Assembly (NCBI GenBank): GCA_963693305.1
Contig: OY855904.1
Coordinates: forward strand, 32,457,742-32,521,741
Reading direction: 5' to 3'
Source of the DNA: Meandrina meandrites
Lineage: Eukaryota; Cnidaria; Anthozoa; Scleractinia; Meandrinidae
DNA length: 64,000 nucleotides
In this document: positions 41,932-54,856 of the stretch, in pieces
How positions within the stretch are numbered: the stretch's first letter is position 1
How the letters are laid out: every line of letters begins with the position of its first letter
Translations under genes and position numbers: made by a program
Notes under the pieces: model-generated
Told to the model about the DNA's origin: nothing
Databases searched by the model: none
Seen by the model: the letters and a program-made list of their open reading frames with translations, nothing else

Positions 41932-44900
41932 GAGGCTGTCCGCGTAACAGCGGATAAGGCAAATTTTGGACCTTCACCGATTTCTCTAATATTTTCAGTG
42001 AAAGTCGACCATTATATCCTATTAACAAATATGACATTTATTTGGATCAAATCTTTTATTTTTATTTTTTGCGAGGCGGTTTTCACTGCAACCTCAAAAC
42101 CACCCAATTTGCGTTAGAAGACTCCATAATTTAGCATTAAATATCGGTCGCTGCCAAATCGTATTTCCTTAACCAAACAAGCTGAATATTTTATATATCA
42201 AGGTTTTATGTTTCTTTTATAGTTTAACGGTTAAACAATTGTATTCTATAAAATTTTGACTGAGTTATGAATTTTCAAAAACACTTCTTAACGGACTCAG
42301 GAATGCGTGACACGTAACATACCTGTAGTTGAAAGCGATTTTCTCGAATGTGGGACCTGATCAGAAGTCAAGTCTATTGTATCTGGAAAGTACTAATACC
42401 AGTCTAGAAACCTATCGAATAAAATTTGTGGGCACTCTGCACTTCGCGCCGTACAGAGCGGCAAGATTTTCCCAAATTTTCGCCATTTTGATTAAAACCA
42501 AAGATAACGACGGTCCGATTTCTTTACAGGGAACGCCTATAGATACGATCATTACCACTAAACACCACACTGTGGCATGCAAATAAATAATATTTGTCGT
42601 TTTAGCCGTCGTTTGAGGAAAACATCTACCGTTGTTGCAGGATTTTCAAAAGAAACAGCGATAAATGTCAATATGCAAATTAGCTCCGAAAGCGACATAT
42701 TTATCTCTGCAATTCCCGAAAACTTTTTTCCTTAAAAATCATTTTACAAGGCAAAGAAATGTTCCTTACCTGAGAAAAGATGCCTTTCAGACTATGTAAA
42801 AGCGTTTCAGTTTTGCTGTGAGTGATTATTTTCATTTCCCACGCTGCGGCCGGTAACACAGTGTTTGTTTTGTTTGCAAGGTTGTTGGTTTCACCCTAAC
42901 TCAATTAAAAGCAGGTAAGTTGTCTACTTTTTCAAAGATCTCTCAGCTCAGATCATCCTTACAACGTCTGAGGTACCTGACTAATGGTCAATTAAAAGTT
43001 TACTGACAATTTTCCCCAATAAATGTCGAAAAAAAATCCTGAAAGTATCATATCAAAACGAAACTTCAAGTAGTGGGTCTTAATGAGGTTAGCCGTAGGC
43101 CTTAGGCGTAACAGTCGTTGGCCGAAAAAAAAATGTTAACCGTAGGCAGAAGTCTCAGGATTTTGTGTCAGGACTTTCACTTGTCTTGGTACCGAGAAGT
43201 GTTACATTTGCTCCAAGTCGTTCGCTTTTTCTTTGTGTTAACAGAGCTACTGTATTTGAATTGATCATTCTCGTCCCCAGGGCCCGCGATCCTTCTGGTC
43301 TCCATCAGGGTTCGAGAACTCTGACCGTTCCCAATTTCTGAACATTAGCATGAACATGCACAGAGTTCTGGTTCTGTATATTTAAGCCAATCATTTTTGT
43401 CAGATCTGACAATGAGTCCGTGACTCGCGGACTTGAGGTGTTGGAAGCGGAAAGAGGTCTCGATTCCTGGCGCAGAGCAGAAGGATCGAGTTACTTTTTG
43501 CCTCCGTTTGAAAACGAATCTACGTGCGAAGCCATTCATATGAAAATGCCTTCCACCTTCACGTCCATTTTCATGCAAATCAAACCTCTTTTTATTTGAA
43601 TGGTTTCGCACGAAGACTAGTTTTGAATCTGAGGCAAAAAGCAACTCGGAGATTTGCGCTCGGGCGATTTGTTGCCCCATTTACAGACCATTTGATGATA
43701 CTCTTGAGAATTCTTGCTTTAAAATTTTCAAATAGTCGCGTGTATATGAATGAATAAATTTTATGTGGATAAAAGAAAAATTCTCTAGAGAATATCACGT
43801 GGTCTGTAATGGGAAAACAAACCGCCCAAGCGAAAAAGGTCTATTGAACGCTTACGAAAAAGGATACAAAAGGATACAAAATTGCGCATAGAAGTGTTCG
43901 CGTGCGAAACGCAGGATTTCCAGAAATGGCTCGTTCAACGATCAGACGCAATTTTTGATTTTTAAGCCAGACTGTGCGTCCCCCTTATCCAGCGGTCTTT
44001 TGCGAATCAAACAAGCGAGCAACTTGGAGCAAGTGCCGTAGCACATTGTAATTCATAGCACTTGCTCCAAGTTGCTTCCTCGTTTGATTCGCACTGAAGA
44101 CCGCTGGATAAGGAGGGTGCACAGTCTGGCTTGAAAATCAAAAATTGCTACTGTTCGCGGAAAGAGCCATTCCTAGAATTTAATAGTGTGCTTCGCGCGC
44201 GAACACTTCAATGCGCGATCATGGCGATTTTGTTTCCTTTTTTTGTAAGTGATCAATTCAGTCTCGTCTCCAGAGGCCGCGATCCTTCTCGTCTGCGCCA
44301 GGAATCAAGACATCTGGCCGCCTCCAAAACCGTTATTCCGCGATTAACGGACTCAATGTCAAATCTGACAAATCTGATTGGCTGAAAGATACAGAACGAG
44401 TGCTCTGCGCATGTTAATGCTCAAAAATTTGAGTTCTCGATCCCTGATGGAGACCAGTAGGATCGCGGGCTCTTGGGGCCAGAATGATTAATTCAAATAA
44501 CTCTGTTGACACAAAGAAAAAGCGAACGACTTGGAGCAAATGTAACACTTCTCGGTACCAAAACACGTAAAAGTCTTGACAAGAAATCCTGAGACTTTCA
44601 CTTTTGTGGCTAGAACTTTCTTTTAACGGTTAACATTTTTTTTTTCGGCCAACGACTATTACGCCTAAGACTTAATTTTTTGGTCGCTTTACGGCTAACG
44701 GCTAACCTCATTAAGATCCACTACTTAACGACGTTTCGTTTTGATATATACTTCGGCTTAGTTTTAGGATTTTTTTTTCGACATTTATAGGGGGAAATTT
44801 ATTTTTTACCCTCCCCCCCCCCCCCCCCCGCTCGCCTCCCATCCCGCTCCCGTGAATTCCAATGATCCGCCATGTAACTGAGTACGTAAAACACAGAGGT

Positions 44901-45998
44901 GGACTAGATAGATTTTATCACGACATTTTAATATAAAACTTTTTATTGACAACAATAGTCAGGTACCTCAGACATTTTAAGGATGAGCTGAGACAGCTTT
45001 GAAAATGTAGACAACTTGCCCGCTATTAATTGAATTAGAGTGAAACCAACAGCCTAGCAAACACTGTGTTACCGGCCGCAGCGTGGGAAATGAAAATAAT
45101 CACTCAAAGCAAAACTGAAACGCTTTTACATAGTCTGAAAGGCATCTTTTCTCGGGTAAGGAACATTTCTTTGCCTTGTAAAATAATTTTTAAGGAAAAA
45201 AGTTTTCGGGAATTGCAGAGATAAACATAGCAAAACGTCGCTTTTGGAGCTAATTTGCATATTGATATTTATCGCTGTTTCTTTTGAAAATCCTGCAACA
45301 GCGGTGGATTTTTTCCTCAAACGACGGCTAAATCGACAAATATTATTTATTTGCATGCCACAGTGTGGTGTTTAGTGGTAATGATCGTATCTATAGGCGT
45401 TCCCTGTAAAGAAATCGGACCGTCGTTATCTTTGGTTTTTATCAAAATGGCGAAAATTTGGGAAAATCTTGCCGCTCTGTACGGCGCGAAGTGCAGAGTG
45501 CCCACAAATTTTATTCGATAGGTTTCTAGACTGGTATTAGTACTTTCCAGATAATATAGACTTGACTTCTGATCAGGTCCCACATTCGAGAAAATCGCTT
45601 TCAACTACAGGTATGTTACGTGTCACGCATTCCTGAGTCCGTTAGGAAGTGTTTTTGAAAATTCATAACTCAGTCAAAATTTTATAGAATACAATTGTTT
45701 AACTGTTAAACTATAGAAGAAACATAAAACCTTGATATATAAAATATTCAGCTTGTTTGGTTAAGGAAATACGATTTGGCAGCGACCGATATTTAATGCT
45801 AAATTATGGAGTCTTCTAATGCAAATTGGGTGGTTTTGAGGTTGCAGTGAAAACCGCCTCGCAAAAAATAATAAAAGATTTGATCCAAATAAATGTGATA
45901 TTTGTTAATAGGATATAATGGTCGACTTTCACTGAAAATATTAGAGAAATCGGTGAAGGTCCAAAATTTGTCTTATCCGCTGTTACGCGGACAGCCTC
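41932..45998. mobile_element. 4.07-kb giant inverted-repeat (foldback) element flanked by TTAA
   Basis: Lies between TTAA at 41928-41931 and TTAA at 45999-46002. Ends GAGGCTGTCCGCGTAACAGC and the reverse complement. The arms pair for at least 1.3 kb: an 85-codon frame at 42329-42586 (plus) appears again as 45347-45604 (minus), with only about one residue different. The inner part is also inverted with more divergence (CCGCGATCCTTCTGGTCTCC near 43288 against 44450). A final hairpin at about 43965-44130 (CCAGACTGTG, GCGAGCAACTTGGAGCAAG) forms the centre. Indels make the halves unequal. No transposase was recognised. The arm frame is unknown and may be chance. Confidence 0.85.
44813..44829. repeat. 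C17 homopolymer
   Basis: Uninterrupted run of about 17 C within the giant inverted repeat, in an asymmetric part without a matching G run in the other arm. Confidence 0.9.
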
Positions 45999-46305
45999 TT
46001 AAACCGCTCCCTGGCCGTCGTAAGGTTCGTCGCTGTCTTTAAAGTTGGCCAGTTATTGCCATTCCCTACACAGCTGTTCACACCATTTGCGAAAATTCAC
46101 ATCACTGAAAAACCAACTGCATCCCCACAATTAAGTAATAAACGAATTGGTACTCGTTTATTTTTTCCTTTGATGCTAACAAAAGTTGCAATGCAAGTCA
46201 AAAGGTGATCAAGTAAATAAGCCGCTATAATTATACAGAGTAACAATTCAGTGCAACATACATTGTTAAACTTTCTTTCTCCAGTTCAACAGAAATTGCA
46301 GAATT

Positions 46306-46392
46306 ATGAACTTCCCTTGGGTCCTGATGTATCTGTTCGTTATCATTCTGAGTGCGGGAATGCATGCCGAGGGAGGATTGATGAAACAAAAG
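46306..46392 (+). CDS. Signal-peptide exon of a secreted protein (exon 1)
   Basis: ATG at 46306 opens 29 codons: MNFPWVLMYLFVIILSAGMH is a classic signal peptide, with likely cleavage after an Ala at about position 18-21. It ends in-phase at AAG|GTAGCA (donor at 46393, weak after position 4). The next plausible exon on this strand is 54857-55297, which starts in phase 0 after a strong acceptor, so the two can be joined. Additional exons between them cannot be excluded. The intron would be about 8.46 kb and would contain the 6.35-kb TTAA element. Confidence 0.6.
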
Positions 46393-46971
46393 GTAGCACC
46401 ACTTTCTGTTTTGTTTCATTTCATTTGAATATTGACACATTTGTTAGACTATAGAGTAATTAATAGGCTATGATATGTAATGGGAAAACGAAATGACAAC
46501 CAGCAGGTTCCTATACCTGAAACGTTAGTCTAAATTAAAGGATTTTTATGCAGATTAGACACGCTTGTTTTTGCTAAATGGCGTGAGTTGACATGGATTA
46601 GTAAAATTTCGGCTTTTCTGCTATAAGAAGAAGGTAGATGTTGATAGTCCTAGTTTTAATTTGCATTTTTAAACAACATATTGCAGCTGTTATACTCAAT
46701 ATACAAAACGACAAACAAGGGGTTGGGGTTGATCATTGCCACTTGTTATTTTACATATAATCCACATACTAAAGAAACTCGGGCTCCCAGTCTGTTGTGG
46801 TTTGGCTGTGCATTCATGTAAGCAAGTAGATTCCCATTGTCGTTGGTGAAACGCTTCAAGAAATTTTTGTGCTCGCCTGAAAAAAAGATAGATCGCAGCA
46901 AAACATTTTCGAGACTTTATTATATTGAAAGTTCCCTACAAAAGAAACATCCAAAACGGAGAAGGCTCGTT

Positions 46972-47040
46972 TAAGGACATTCTCCTGTATTGCATTGCGC
47001 ATCCTTACTGCGCACAATTGATTCCGTCATTAGCGCACGC
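46972..47040. mobile_element. Relic end of the GGACGTTCGCGC MITE family
   Basis: TTTAAGGACATTCTCCTGTA, then TGCGCATCCTTACTGCGCAC, matches the left end of 4447-5104 with several substitutions. No matching right end was found. The remaining 46400-48212 sequence has no recognised gene (frames such as 47486-47779 are unsupported). Confidence 0.55.
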
Positions 47041-50000
47041 TCACAGCGGGTACACGTCTGCAATGAGACTAAGCTCATGATCAGTAGGATGAAGAATGGT
47101 TATTTACTCTTAAACAAGCATGGGGACCTACCTTTTTTCCAAGAAATTTGTACATATCATTCATCCCCTTTTTGTTCAAGGTGTCAGAAAAAAATCACAT
47201 GTTAGAAAACTAACTTATTGTTTTAGAAACGCGTTACTCACAGAGATAAAATCATGAACTCTAGAACGCGCAGGCGAGGAAGTTTTTGAGCCAATTTTGT
47301 CTGATGCTATGAGTATTAGCCATAAAATAGCTATTAAATTGTTCCTTGTTAACAATACAATATATCTACTACATTGCTTTAAGATTTGCTTTAGTTGTGT
47401 GATTCCTGTTCCTCCGGGAAAAAGCGTTAACTGATCAAATGAACATGTGTTTGTTAGATGAAATTACAAGGAATTATGGGGCAACTTGAGATGTAATATG
47501 TCGAAAACGGCCCGGGACCTATTCTGTTCATTTTATATTTCGAAACATTGCACGATTGAAACAAATTGCGAAAGTTTGACAAAAATCTTATGTTTAACCT
47601 TATTTAGGGGGAAAGACCTTAGAGAGTTTCAGTCACGTGGCAGAAGGGTTGCGTCTGAAATCCCCAGCGTTAGCTCACTAACGAGTATGGGCACCCCCAT
47701 TATTATTCATCCATTGAAATCAAGTACCAATAGCCTTTGCATAAAAAGGACTGATCACATTCCTATGGTAAAAAATTAAATAAATAAGGAAAACAGTATT
47801 AACTGCAGTTTTTCTGTTTAACATTTTGGTCACCATGGCAACCAATCATTACATAATAGTTTTCCAGCAATAAAGGTTTTCTGTCTAAATCAAGCGCAAA
47901 AAGATTACGTGTCTCCGACACAATGTATTTGCTGTTTTGTTAAGCATGTCATTGCGAGTTTTAAGTTATGGAGATGCTAAAATATATTAAAATACCCTTC
48001 TAATCAGCCTGGGGACCCCTTTTATTTCACATTTGGACTTCTCATATGATGTATATTTAGTAGGCAAAGTTTGAACCAAAATCTATTTTCAGCTATATTT
48101 CAGAGGAACGACCTTAAAGCGGCAAGTAGATTTTGTATCACTTAAATCGAGTTATACTGCCTTCGATGTTGGTTATATATTTTCCCATTCTCTTATTTCT
48201 TCTACCAAGTAATTAAGAGGCAGTCTCTCTAATTTTCGATCGGTTTCGGGATCGAAAAATCTCATATCGCCTGATTTTTTTGTGAGGTGAAAGGCCTTCA
48301 TGCCAAAGTAACAAAACCACAATTTTTTTGGTTTTTGGTTTAAGGTTTTTTCCGTTAAGGTTTTTTCCGTTATTTTATCAGCTGTAGGAGTATCAAGCAA
48401 TTTAAACTTAATCTATTGGCATTCAATGATATTACTCACCCCTACGTACGTTAGGAGGTTCCCGCGACAACCCGAAAATTCGTCATTTTGGGGATCTCTT
48501 TTCTCAGCTGGCGGATGAAATCAAAACATGGCAGTTACATCAAAGTAAAGTCTCAACATTCCCCTACTCGAATATATAAACAAATATTGTCTATAACGCC
48601 TTTCCTGTATATGTCGAGGGGATAATTATTCCTAATTTTGAGAAATTTTATTATCAAAAACAACACCAAATCGCTAATTCTTTAAAATCTGGAAACCTTG
48701 GACCAATACCGGTGTTACATCAAGAAAACTAAAGAAAAGTAAACTGAAACATTAGGGAATAGAAATAAAAAAACATATTCAATAGTTTTTTCAATTTTTA
48801 GTTCGCCTTTTCAATTTATTGGGAAGAGGGCGATCATCGGCTCATTAAATATTCACCGAACAGTGAAATTCGATCCAAACCAAAACTGTCAAATTTCATA
48901 TCGCAGTGGCCGTCTGTATTTCATTGAATCTCATTTCAGATCACTTTGTACACAAAACGAATATCTTGAAAATGCATTTGTTCAAGTTTGAGCCAAATCT
49001 GAGCTTTGAATGCGCACTTAGAATACAGACGGAGCTTACTCGTGATTTACTAGACCACTGTCAACACTGAATCGAAATTCATTTTCTCTGATTGTTCTAC
49101 TATAAATGGACTAAGTTTACCTGAGTTCCAAATGGCTTTTTCCCTCTTGCTTTTGAGTTTTTTTTGTTGGTGATGCATTTAATTGACCGATGCAATTCGG
49201 AGCTTTGATTCGATGAACTAACTAGCAGTCCGGTTCTGGCCCTTGTCTGTCACGTAACACTCACTAAGCGGTGAAATTGCCCAGGGTAGGGAGTACTCAT
49301 AATTTTCTTGTACAAGAGGTCCAGTCCTCTTAAAATACTTCAAGCGGGGGTACACCTGAAGCCCGTTTTTCCACCGCTTAATTTGAGTTCAATTCAAATA
49401 TCTCGTTCGCGTTTCAAGCAATCCAACAACCCCATGCTCATTTCACAAAAAAAGATATATGTTTAGCGGTGTTTTGTAAATTTTGGGGTGATTTTTGGGG
49501 ATGTTTGGGAAGGATAAGCTAAATTTGGAGAAATAAGAAACATTTAAGATTTAATTTGATTTAAAATTAGAATTTTAAGTTAAAAAATAGTAGAGGACAC
49601 CAAAACATACTCTGACAACATGGGGTCCTCTTGCGTTGGGGTCAACTGTCTAGTGGTGTTCCAAAAATAACTTTCTTTTTTCTATCCCTTCTTTAAACCT
49701 TTTAAAATGTCACTCAAATTCACGTTTACCCCAACCTTAAACGAATCGACCTTTCGGTGGCTGCATTCGAGATATTATTGAAAGGTCCTTCCAAATACCT
49801 AAATTTTATCCTTTTGTCTACTTCAACTCATAAAAACGTTACCCTTCTATAAAGCTGCCGCCTGAAAAAGGTATCCCTTCTGGGAGAGAGCGTCTCATTT
49901 TTGTCCGAACGTTTTCGATGATTTAAGCCTAAAATGTTCTTTAATAGTAGCAGACCCAGGACTTTTTTAGGAGGGGTGCACATAGTTTTTTGCAGAATGC

Positions 50001-50392
50001 CGGTTGTATTAGAAAGCCGCCGCGCAGGCGCGCACCACCTGCACCCTCCCCTAGATCCGTCCCTGTTAAAATAGTTTTATTTAAACTGATATGTACATGT
50101 TCACTTCACGTTTATGGGTGAATACAATGTTTGTTCCAGGTATCATTTGATTAAAGATTCACGAATTGATTCTTCATTTATTATATACACATTTGCCACT
50201 TACAACGAGTAGGAAAGTATAAAATTTGTTCGTAGCCAAACTTCAGCCTTGGGTACGTTCTAAGGATGTTTTTAATTTTTGTCCTTTTTCAGCCTCAATG
50301 TTCTTATCAAATCGATTCTTATAAAATAAAGCGTAGTTCACTATAGGGACTATAGGGAGATCCCCTCCCCCAATAAATATATTTAATAAGTC

Positions 50393-50537
50393 TGGGCCTA
50401 GTTTTTCAAACAGTAGATAACCCTATCCACCTTGCTATCCACTGGATAAGTACGGACGAAAAGGACAACGATATCCATTAAAATTGGATAGTGATGTGTC
50501 TGGTGGATACGGTTAGCCATCCTTAATTGGAACAGCT
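50393..50537. mobile_element. About 145-bp MITE with GGATA/TATCC words
   Basis: The left end GGGCCTAGTTTTTCAAACAG leads into TAGATAACCCTATCCACC; the right end is an imperfect inverse ending AACAGCTAGGGCT. The interior contains TATCCACTGGATAAG and GGATATC-like palindromes. I recall this MITE type as abundant in anthozoan genomes. Inverted match is about 70 percent. Confidence 0.6.
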
Positions 50538-51790
50538 AGGGCTTGGGTTATAAGGATTTGATCACTGGGAGGTTTTTTCCACTTATACACTCCATGCAAT
50601 TTACCTTTTGTACTAAAGTTCATTCCCGAAAGCAGTCAGGCCGTGCATGAAGATCTATTGAAGAAGACAGGCCGTATCTGACGCAACATATATTACAATC
50701 CCAACCGTAAGGTCAGCCTTCCTTTTTAAGTTGTTTGAATTCTATACGGTACCTTTCCATTGTCCCGGTTTGCCCTTGCAAAAAATTTAAAATGCTGCCT
50801 TTACGTTGGTTGTCAGGATAGAGTTCGGTTATTTACAAATGTCAAATAAATGGTTATTTTTCCCCACTTAGTGCCGGATCCAGTCATGTGCACAATTATA
50901 GTGGCGGAGGTGAAAAAATTACCCCACCGACCCTAGGATAATAGCTTTGCTATTTCCCTGTTTTCAATCGTCAATTGCCTATCAGACGTACGTACAAAGT
51001 AAGGGCGCCAACCTCAGGAGCGCTCATTAAAAACGCTGCCCTACTGAGAAGAATCGTATTCCTCACCATCTCCTCCTTTACATCCACCAATGGTATCCAA
51101 TCTGTTGTTAATATAGTCACCTGGCTAGAGCCAGGTTCCTTATCAGTTCAGCCACCACTTACTTCTGTTCCGCTGATCATAACGTTGTACGAACAGTTTC
51201 ACTTTTTTAATTCTTATTTAAAATGCCTTTTAGTTAAATAAACATGTAAGTATCCTTGGTCAGTGAAACTTCTAAAATAGGAATGGAATCGCGTATCTAC
51301 ATATCACCGACAGCACTTTGTATTTATACAGATATTGGGTTATTTTTCGAAAGTTTCTAATTGGTGGGACTTGTTTTACTACAAAGCGATATTTGACAGC
51401 TGTTGCTTTCCTGCCTGATTTAAAGTTGTAGCTACTTGGTAGCATTGGCGTATCCCATGGAGGGGATAGTGAGGGAGGCGATTTATTTTTTCAGTAAGAT
51501 AACTTTTTAGTTTTGGGCCCCCACCTTGTACACAAATAAGTGAATGAAATAACTGGTTATTTGATGATCGAAGCACCAAGGCAGTAGCGGGGTATTTTAT
51601 GACAGCATTAGCGGTTATTTTTTCAATACCACCACCTTAATTGTACCGAAGTCTGGATCCCGCACTGAGGAGGTCAAAATAAGTTCTTATTGAATAGTCC
51701 AGATGAAAACTGGAAGATGATGGAGGGGATCCCATAGTTTTCTGAAGAACGAAGGGAGGATCAGCCGTAATTGACAGCTATTAGGAAGAA

Positions 51791-51811
51791 GGGGGGGGGG
51801 GGGGGGGGGGG
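51791..51811. repeat. G21 homopolymer
   Basis: Uninterrupted run of about 21 G in the interior of the 6.35-kb element. Confidence 0.9.
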
Positions 51812-52411
51812 ACCAGACCGTGCGAATTGATCGCCTCCTTTAATGCTATTATTCTTCTCTTATTCAGGCACGATCTCATCATATAAATAATAATTGGTTG
51901 TGCAATGGCTTGAAATTGTTTAAGTTCTGTATTTCAAATGTTAAAGTGCCATGTGTCAAATTCTTTAAAGAGGCATTTTAATTAGAGCCCATGGAAACGT
52001 TCGTTCAACGCGGCCGAACGGTACGATATTATTGAAAATAACAACAACAACAGCAACAATCACGATTGTTGATCTTTCTCCATCCGAAATAGAAACTTCT
52101 GATTCAGGTTCAATTCATTAGAGATGTTGTCAACTCATTTGAGGCTTTCAGAAGTTCTTCGTAGAGCACCATTACTCGCTTTTGAGCTTTCTGAAAATAT
52201 TTCAACTCATCACTTGCGAGCAGTTTTGGGGTATGCCTTTCTCTATATCATGATATAGAACCTTTCGCTTGCTGTCAGTGAATGATAACAAATCGGCTGC
52301 GCAATCCAAGGCGATTCAAGTTTTCTGCCATCTGCACCTGCAATGAACTTGATATTTTGTGGTGGCTTGGAAAGGAGGGGGCGGGGATCATGAAAGCTTC
52401 CACCACCAATG

Positions 52412-52431
52412 AGGGGGGGGGGGGGGGGGGG
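52412..52431. repeat. G20 homopolymer
   Basis: Uninterrupted run of about 20 G, on the same strand and 600 bp from the previous one. Confidence 0.9.
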
Positions 52432-52582
52432 TCATTCAAATGCTACATACTTAATAATGGGGGGATCAGGTAAATGCTACAGTGTAGGAACAAAAAACCA
52501 CGCACCTCCCCCTCCCCCCAGACGATCAGACGATGAATAATGACCGGTCCCTTAAACGTAGTTAAAATAATAGTTATGTCAG

Positions 52583-52832
52583 GGAGGCCCTGTTAGGGGG
52601 GGGGGGGGGGGGTTATCCCTTATCCCTTATCCCTTTAATTCGGAGCACAGTTATCCCTTATCCCTGAAAGTATCAACAACGTTATCCCCAAAAGTATCTC
52701 GGGTAGAGTTTTCAATTATCCCTTAAACTAATCTTCTCATCCCTTATCCCTTAAATATTTTTCCCGTTATCCCTTATCCCCATAATTATTTTTCCTGTTA
52801 TCCCTTATCCCCAAAACCCCTAACAGGGCCTC
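52583..52832. mobile_element. About 249-bp MITE filled with TTATCCC repeats
   Basis: The ends GAGGCCCTGTTAGGGG and CCCCTAACAGGGCCTC are perfect inverse 16-mers, with GTCAG on both sides (52578-52582 and 52833-52837, one extra G on the left). A G17 run follows the left end. The body is a broken array of TTATCCC units (about 14), some adjacent in pairs, separated by 10-30 bp. Non-coding. The 5-bp duplication does not fix a superfamily. Confidence 0.75.
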
Positions 52833-54856
52833 GTCAGTCATATTGTACACATATATTACACATAGCAGCAACCAACAGATAGAGCAAAGGAATGGAAAAG
52901 CCTCATTGTCCAGCATTACATTTCTTGGTTTGGCACTGCTGACGATTATTTACTTTTTGGATAACCTTATCATGACTTCAAGACTGTATGAGCAACATTT
53001 TCATCTTTTGCAAATATGGCTGGCAATTCTGAATTAAACCCAAAAAGGTGTTGAATATCCGTCTCACAAAACTTGCAACATATTTCACTACAGGCACACT
53101 CCACCACCACTCATCTCTTCATACTTCTCAAACTTTCTATACCCTCTTTATATTTGTCCCTTATAATATGCAATCCGTGTTCCAAATTGCACACTACATC
53201 CAAATTTCCGCAGTTCTTTCGTAGCTCTAACTAAACCAAACAATTACAAATAACACAAGCAAGAATAAGTGTTTTTCTGTCCTGTGCACGTCTACAATAT
53301 TTTATAGACAGCTTTTTCTAGGTATTCGAGACAACATTTTAAACGATGGTGAAAACCGATATTCTCAATGCAAGAGTGGACTTCACCTCTTAGCGTTTCA
53401 CCTCTTAGCGTTGCGTGACAGATAGGGCCAGAACCGGACTGGAAGCTCGTTCATTGAATCAAAGCTCCGAATTGCACCGGTCATTTAAATGCATCACCAG
53501 CAGAAAAAGTCAAAAGGAAAAGGGGAAAAGCCTTTTGGAACTCAGGTAAACTTATTCAATTTATAGTAGAACAATCAGAGAAAATGAATTTCGATTCAGT
53601 GTTGACAGTGGTCGAGTAAATCGCGAGTAAGCTCCGTCTGTATTCTAAGTGCGCATTCAAAGCTCAGATTTGGCTCAAAACTTGAACAAAATAGCATTTT
53701 CAAGATATTCGTTTTGTGTACAAAGTGATGTGAAACGGGATTCAGTGAAATACAGACGGCCAGTGCGATATGAAATTTGACAGTTTTGGTTTGGATCGAA
53801 TTTTACTGTTCGGTGAATATTTAATGAGCCGATGATCGCCCTCCTCCCAATAAATTGAAACGGCGAACTAAAAATTGAAAAAAAAAAAACTATTGAATAT
53901 GGCTTTTTATTTCTATTCCCTAATGTTTCAGTTTACTTTTCTTTAGTTTTCTTGATGTAAGACCGGTATTGGTCCAAGGTATTCAGATTTTAAATAATTA
54001 GCGATTTGGTGCTGTTTTTGATAATTTCTCAAAATTAGGAAAAATTATCCCCTCCACATATACAGGAAAGCCGTTATAGATATTCTTGTAGGGAAAGGTT
54101 AAGACTTTACATTGATGTAACTGCCATGTTTTGATTTCATCCACCAGCTGAGAAAAGAGGTCCACAAAATGACCAATTTTCGGGTTGTCCCGCGAACCCC
54201 CTAACGTAGGGTTGAGTAATATCATAGAATGCCAATAGATTAACTTCAAATTGCTTGAAACTCCTGCAGCTAATAAAATTAAATAGAAAGTAGATCTTTC
54301 TTGCTATGTAAAAATTATGGCGGTGTAAGCTGTCCTTGCTTTGCACCGATCGCTTAAAAAGGTCAACAATCGTCTTGAATTTCGGTCGGGCGCGAGCGAA
54401 ATTGGGTCAAAATTATTTTTAGCTCTAACGGAAAAAACCTTAAACCAAGAACCAAAAATTTGTGGTTTTGTTACTTTGGCATAAAGGCCTTTCATCTCAC
54501 AAAAAATCAGGCAATTTGATTTTTCGATCCCGAACCGACCGGTCGAAAATTAGAGAGATTGCTTCTTAAAGTTGATCCTACGATTTTTTTAAGCTGCCAG
54601 TCGAAATGGCCGGAATACAGAGAACATACCTAAACTACAAATTTTCATGGAAATGCTTATAAAAATATTCGAAATATCTCATGTGAGAACGGTGTATCCA
54701 CTTCATGTACGCCCGAGTGTTGGAAGGACAAGTATATCGAGATATATAATTAACATCACCAGTAAACCGCGTTTCAGGTGTATTTTGAGCTTGAATTCTA
54801 ACCTGTTCTTCCTTTTCATTGAATTTTGCTTTAGGATGTGCTTTGCTTTTTTGTAG

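Larger units (their letters stand above)
48217..54565. mobile_element. 6.35-kb TTAA-flanked element with about 1.1-kb terminal inverted repeats
   Basis: Lies between TTAA at 48213-48216 and TTAA at 54566-54569. Ends GAGGCAGTCTCTCTAATTTTCG-like on the left and the complement of GAAGCAATCTCTCTAATTTT on the right. Pairing extends through shared landmarks (AACAAAACCACAA, GCAGTTACATCAAAGTAAAG, GGCGATCATCGGCTCATTAAATATTC) to about 49275 and 53385. The arms are some 85-90 percent alike by eye. An 83-codon frame in the right arm (54249-53998, minus) looks protein-like but is broken in the left arm. No transposase was recognised in the 4.1 kb between the arms, which holds further small elements and G runs. 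It resides in the predicted intron of the secreted-protein gene. Confidence 0.8.

Noticed and set aside
42329..42586. 85-codon frame repeated in both arms of the giant palindrome
   Set aside because: Duplication follows from the inverted repeat, so it is not independent evidence for coding; no domain recognised.
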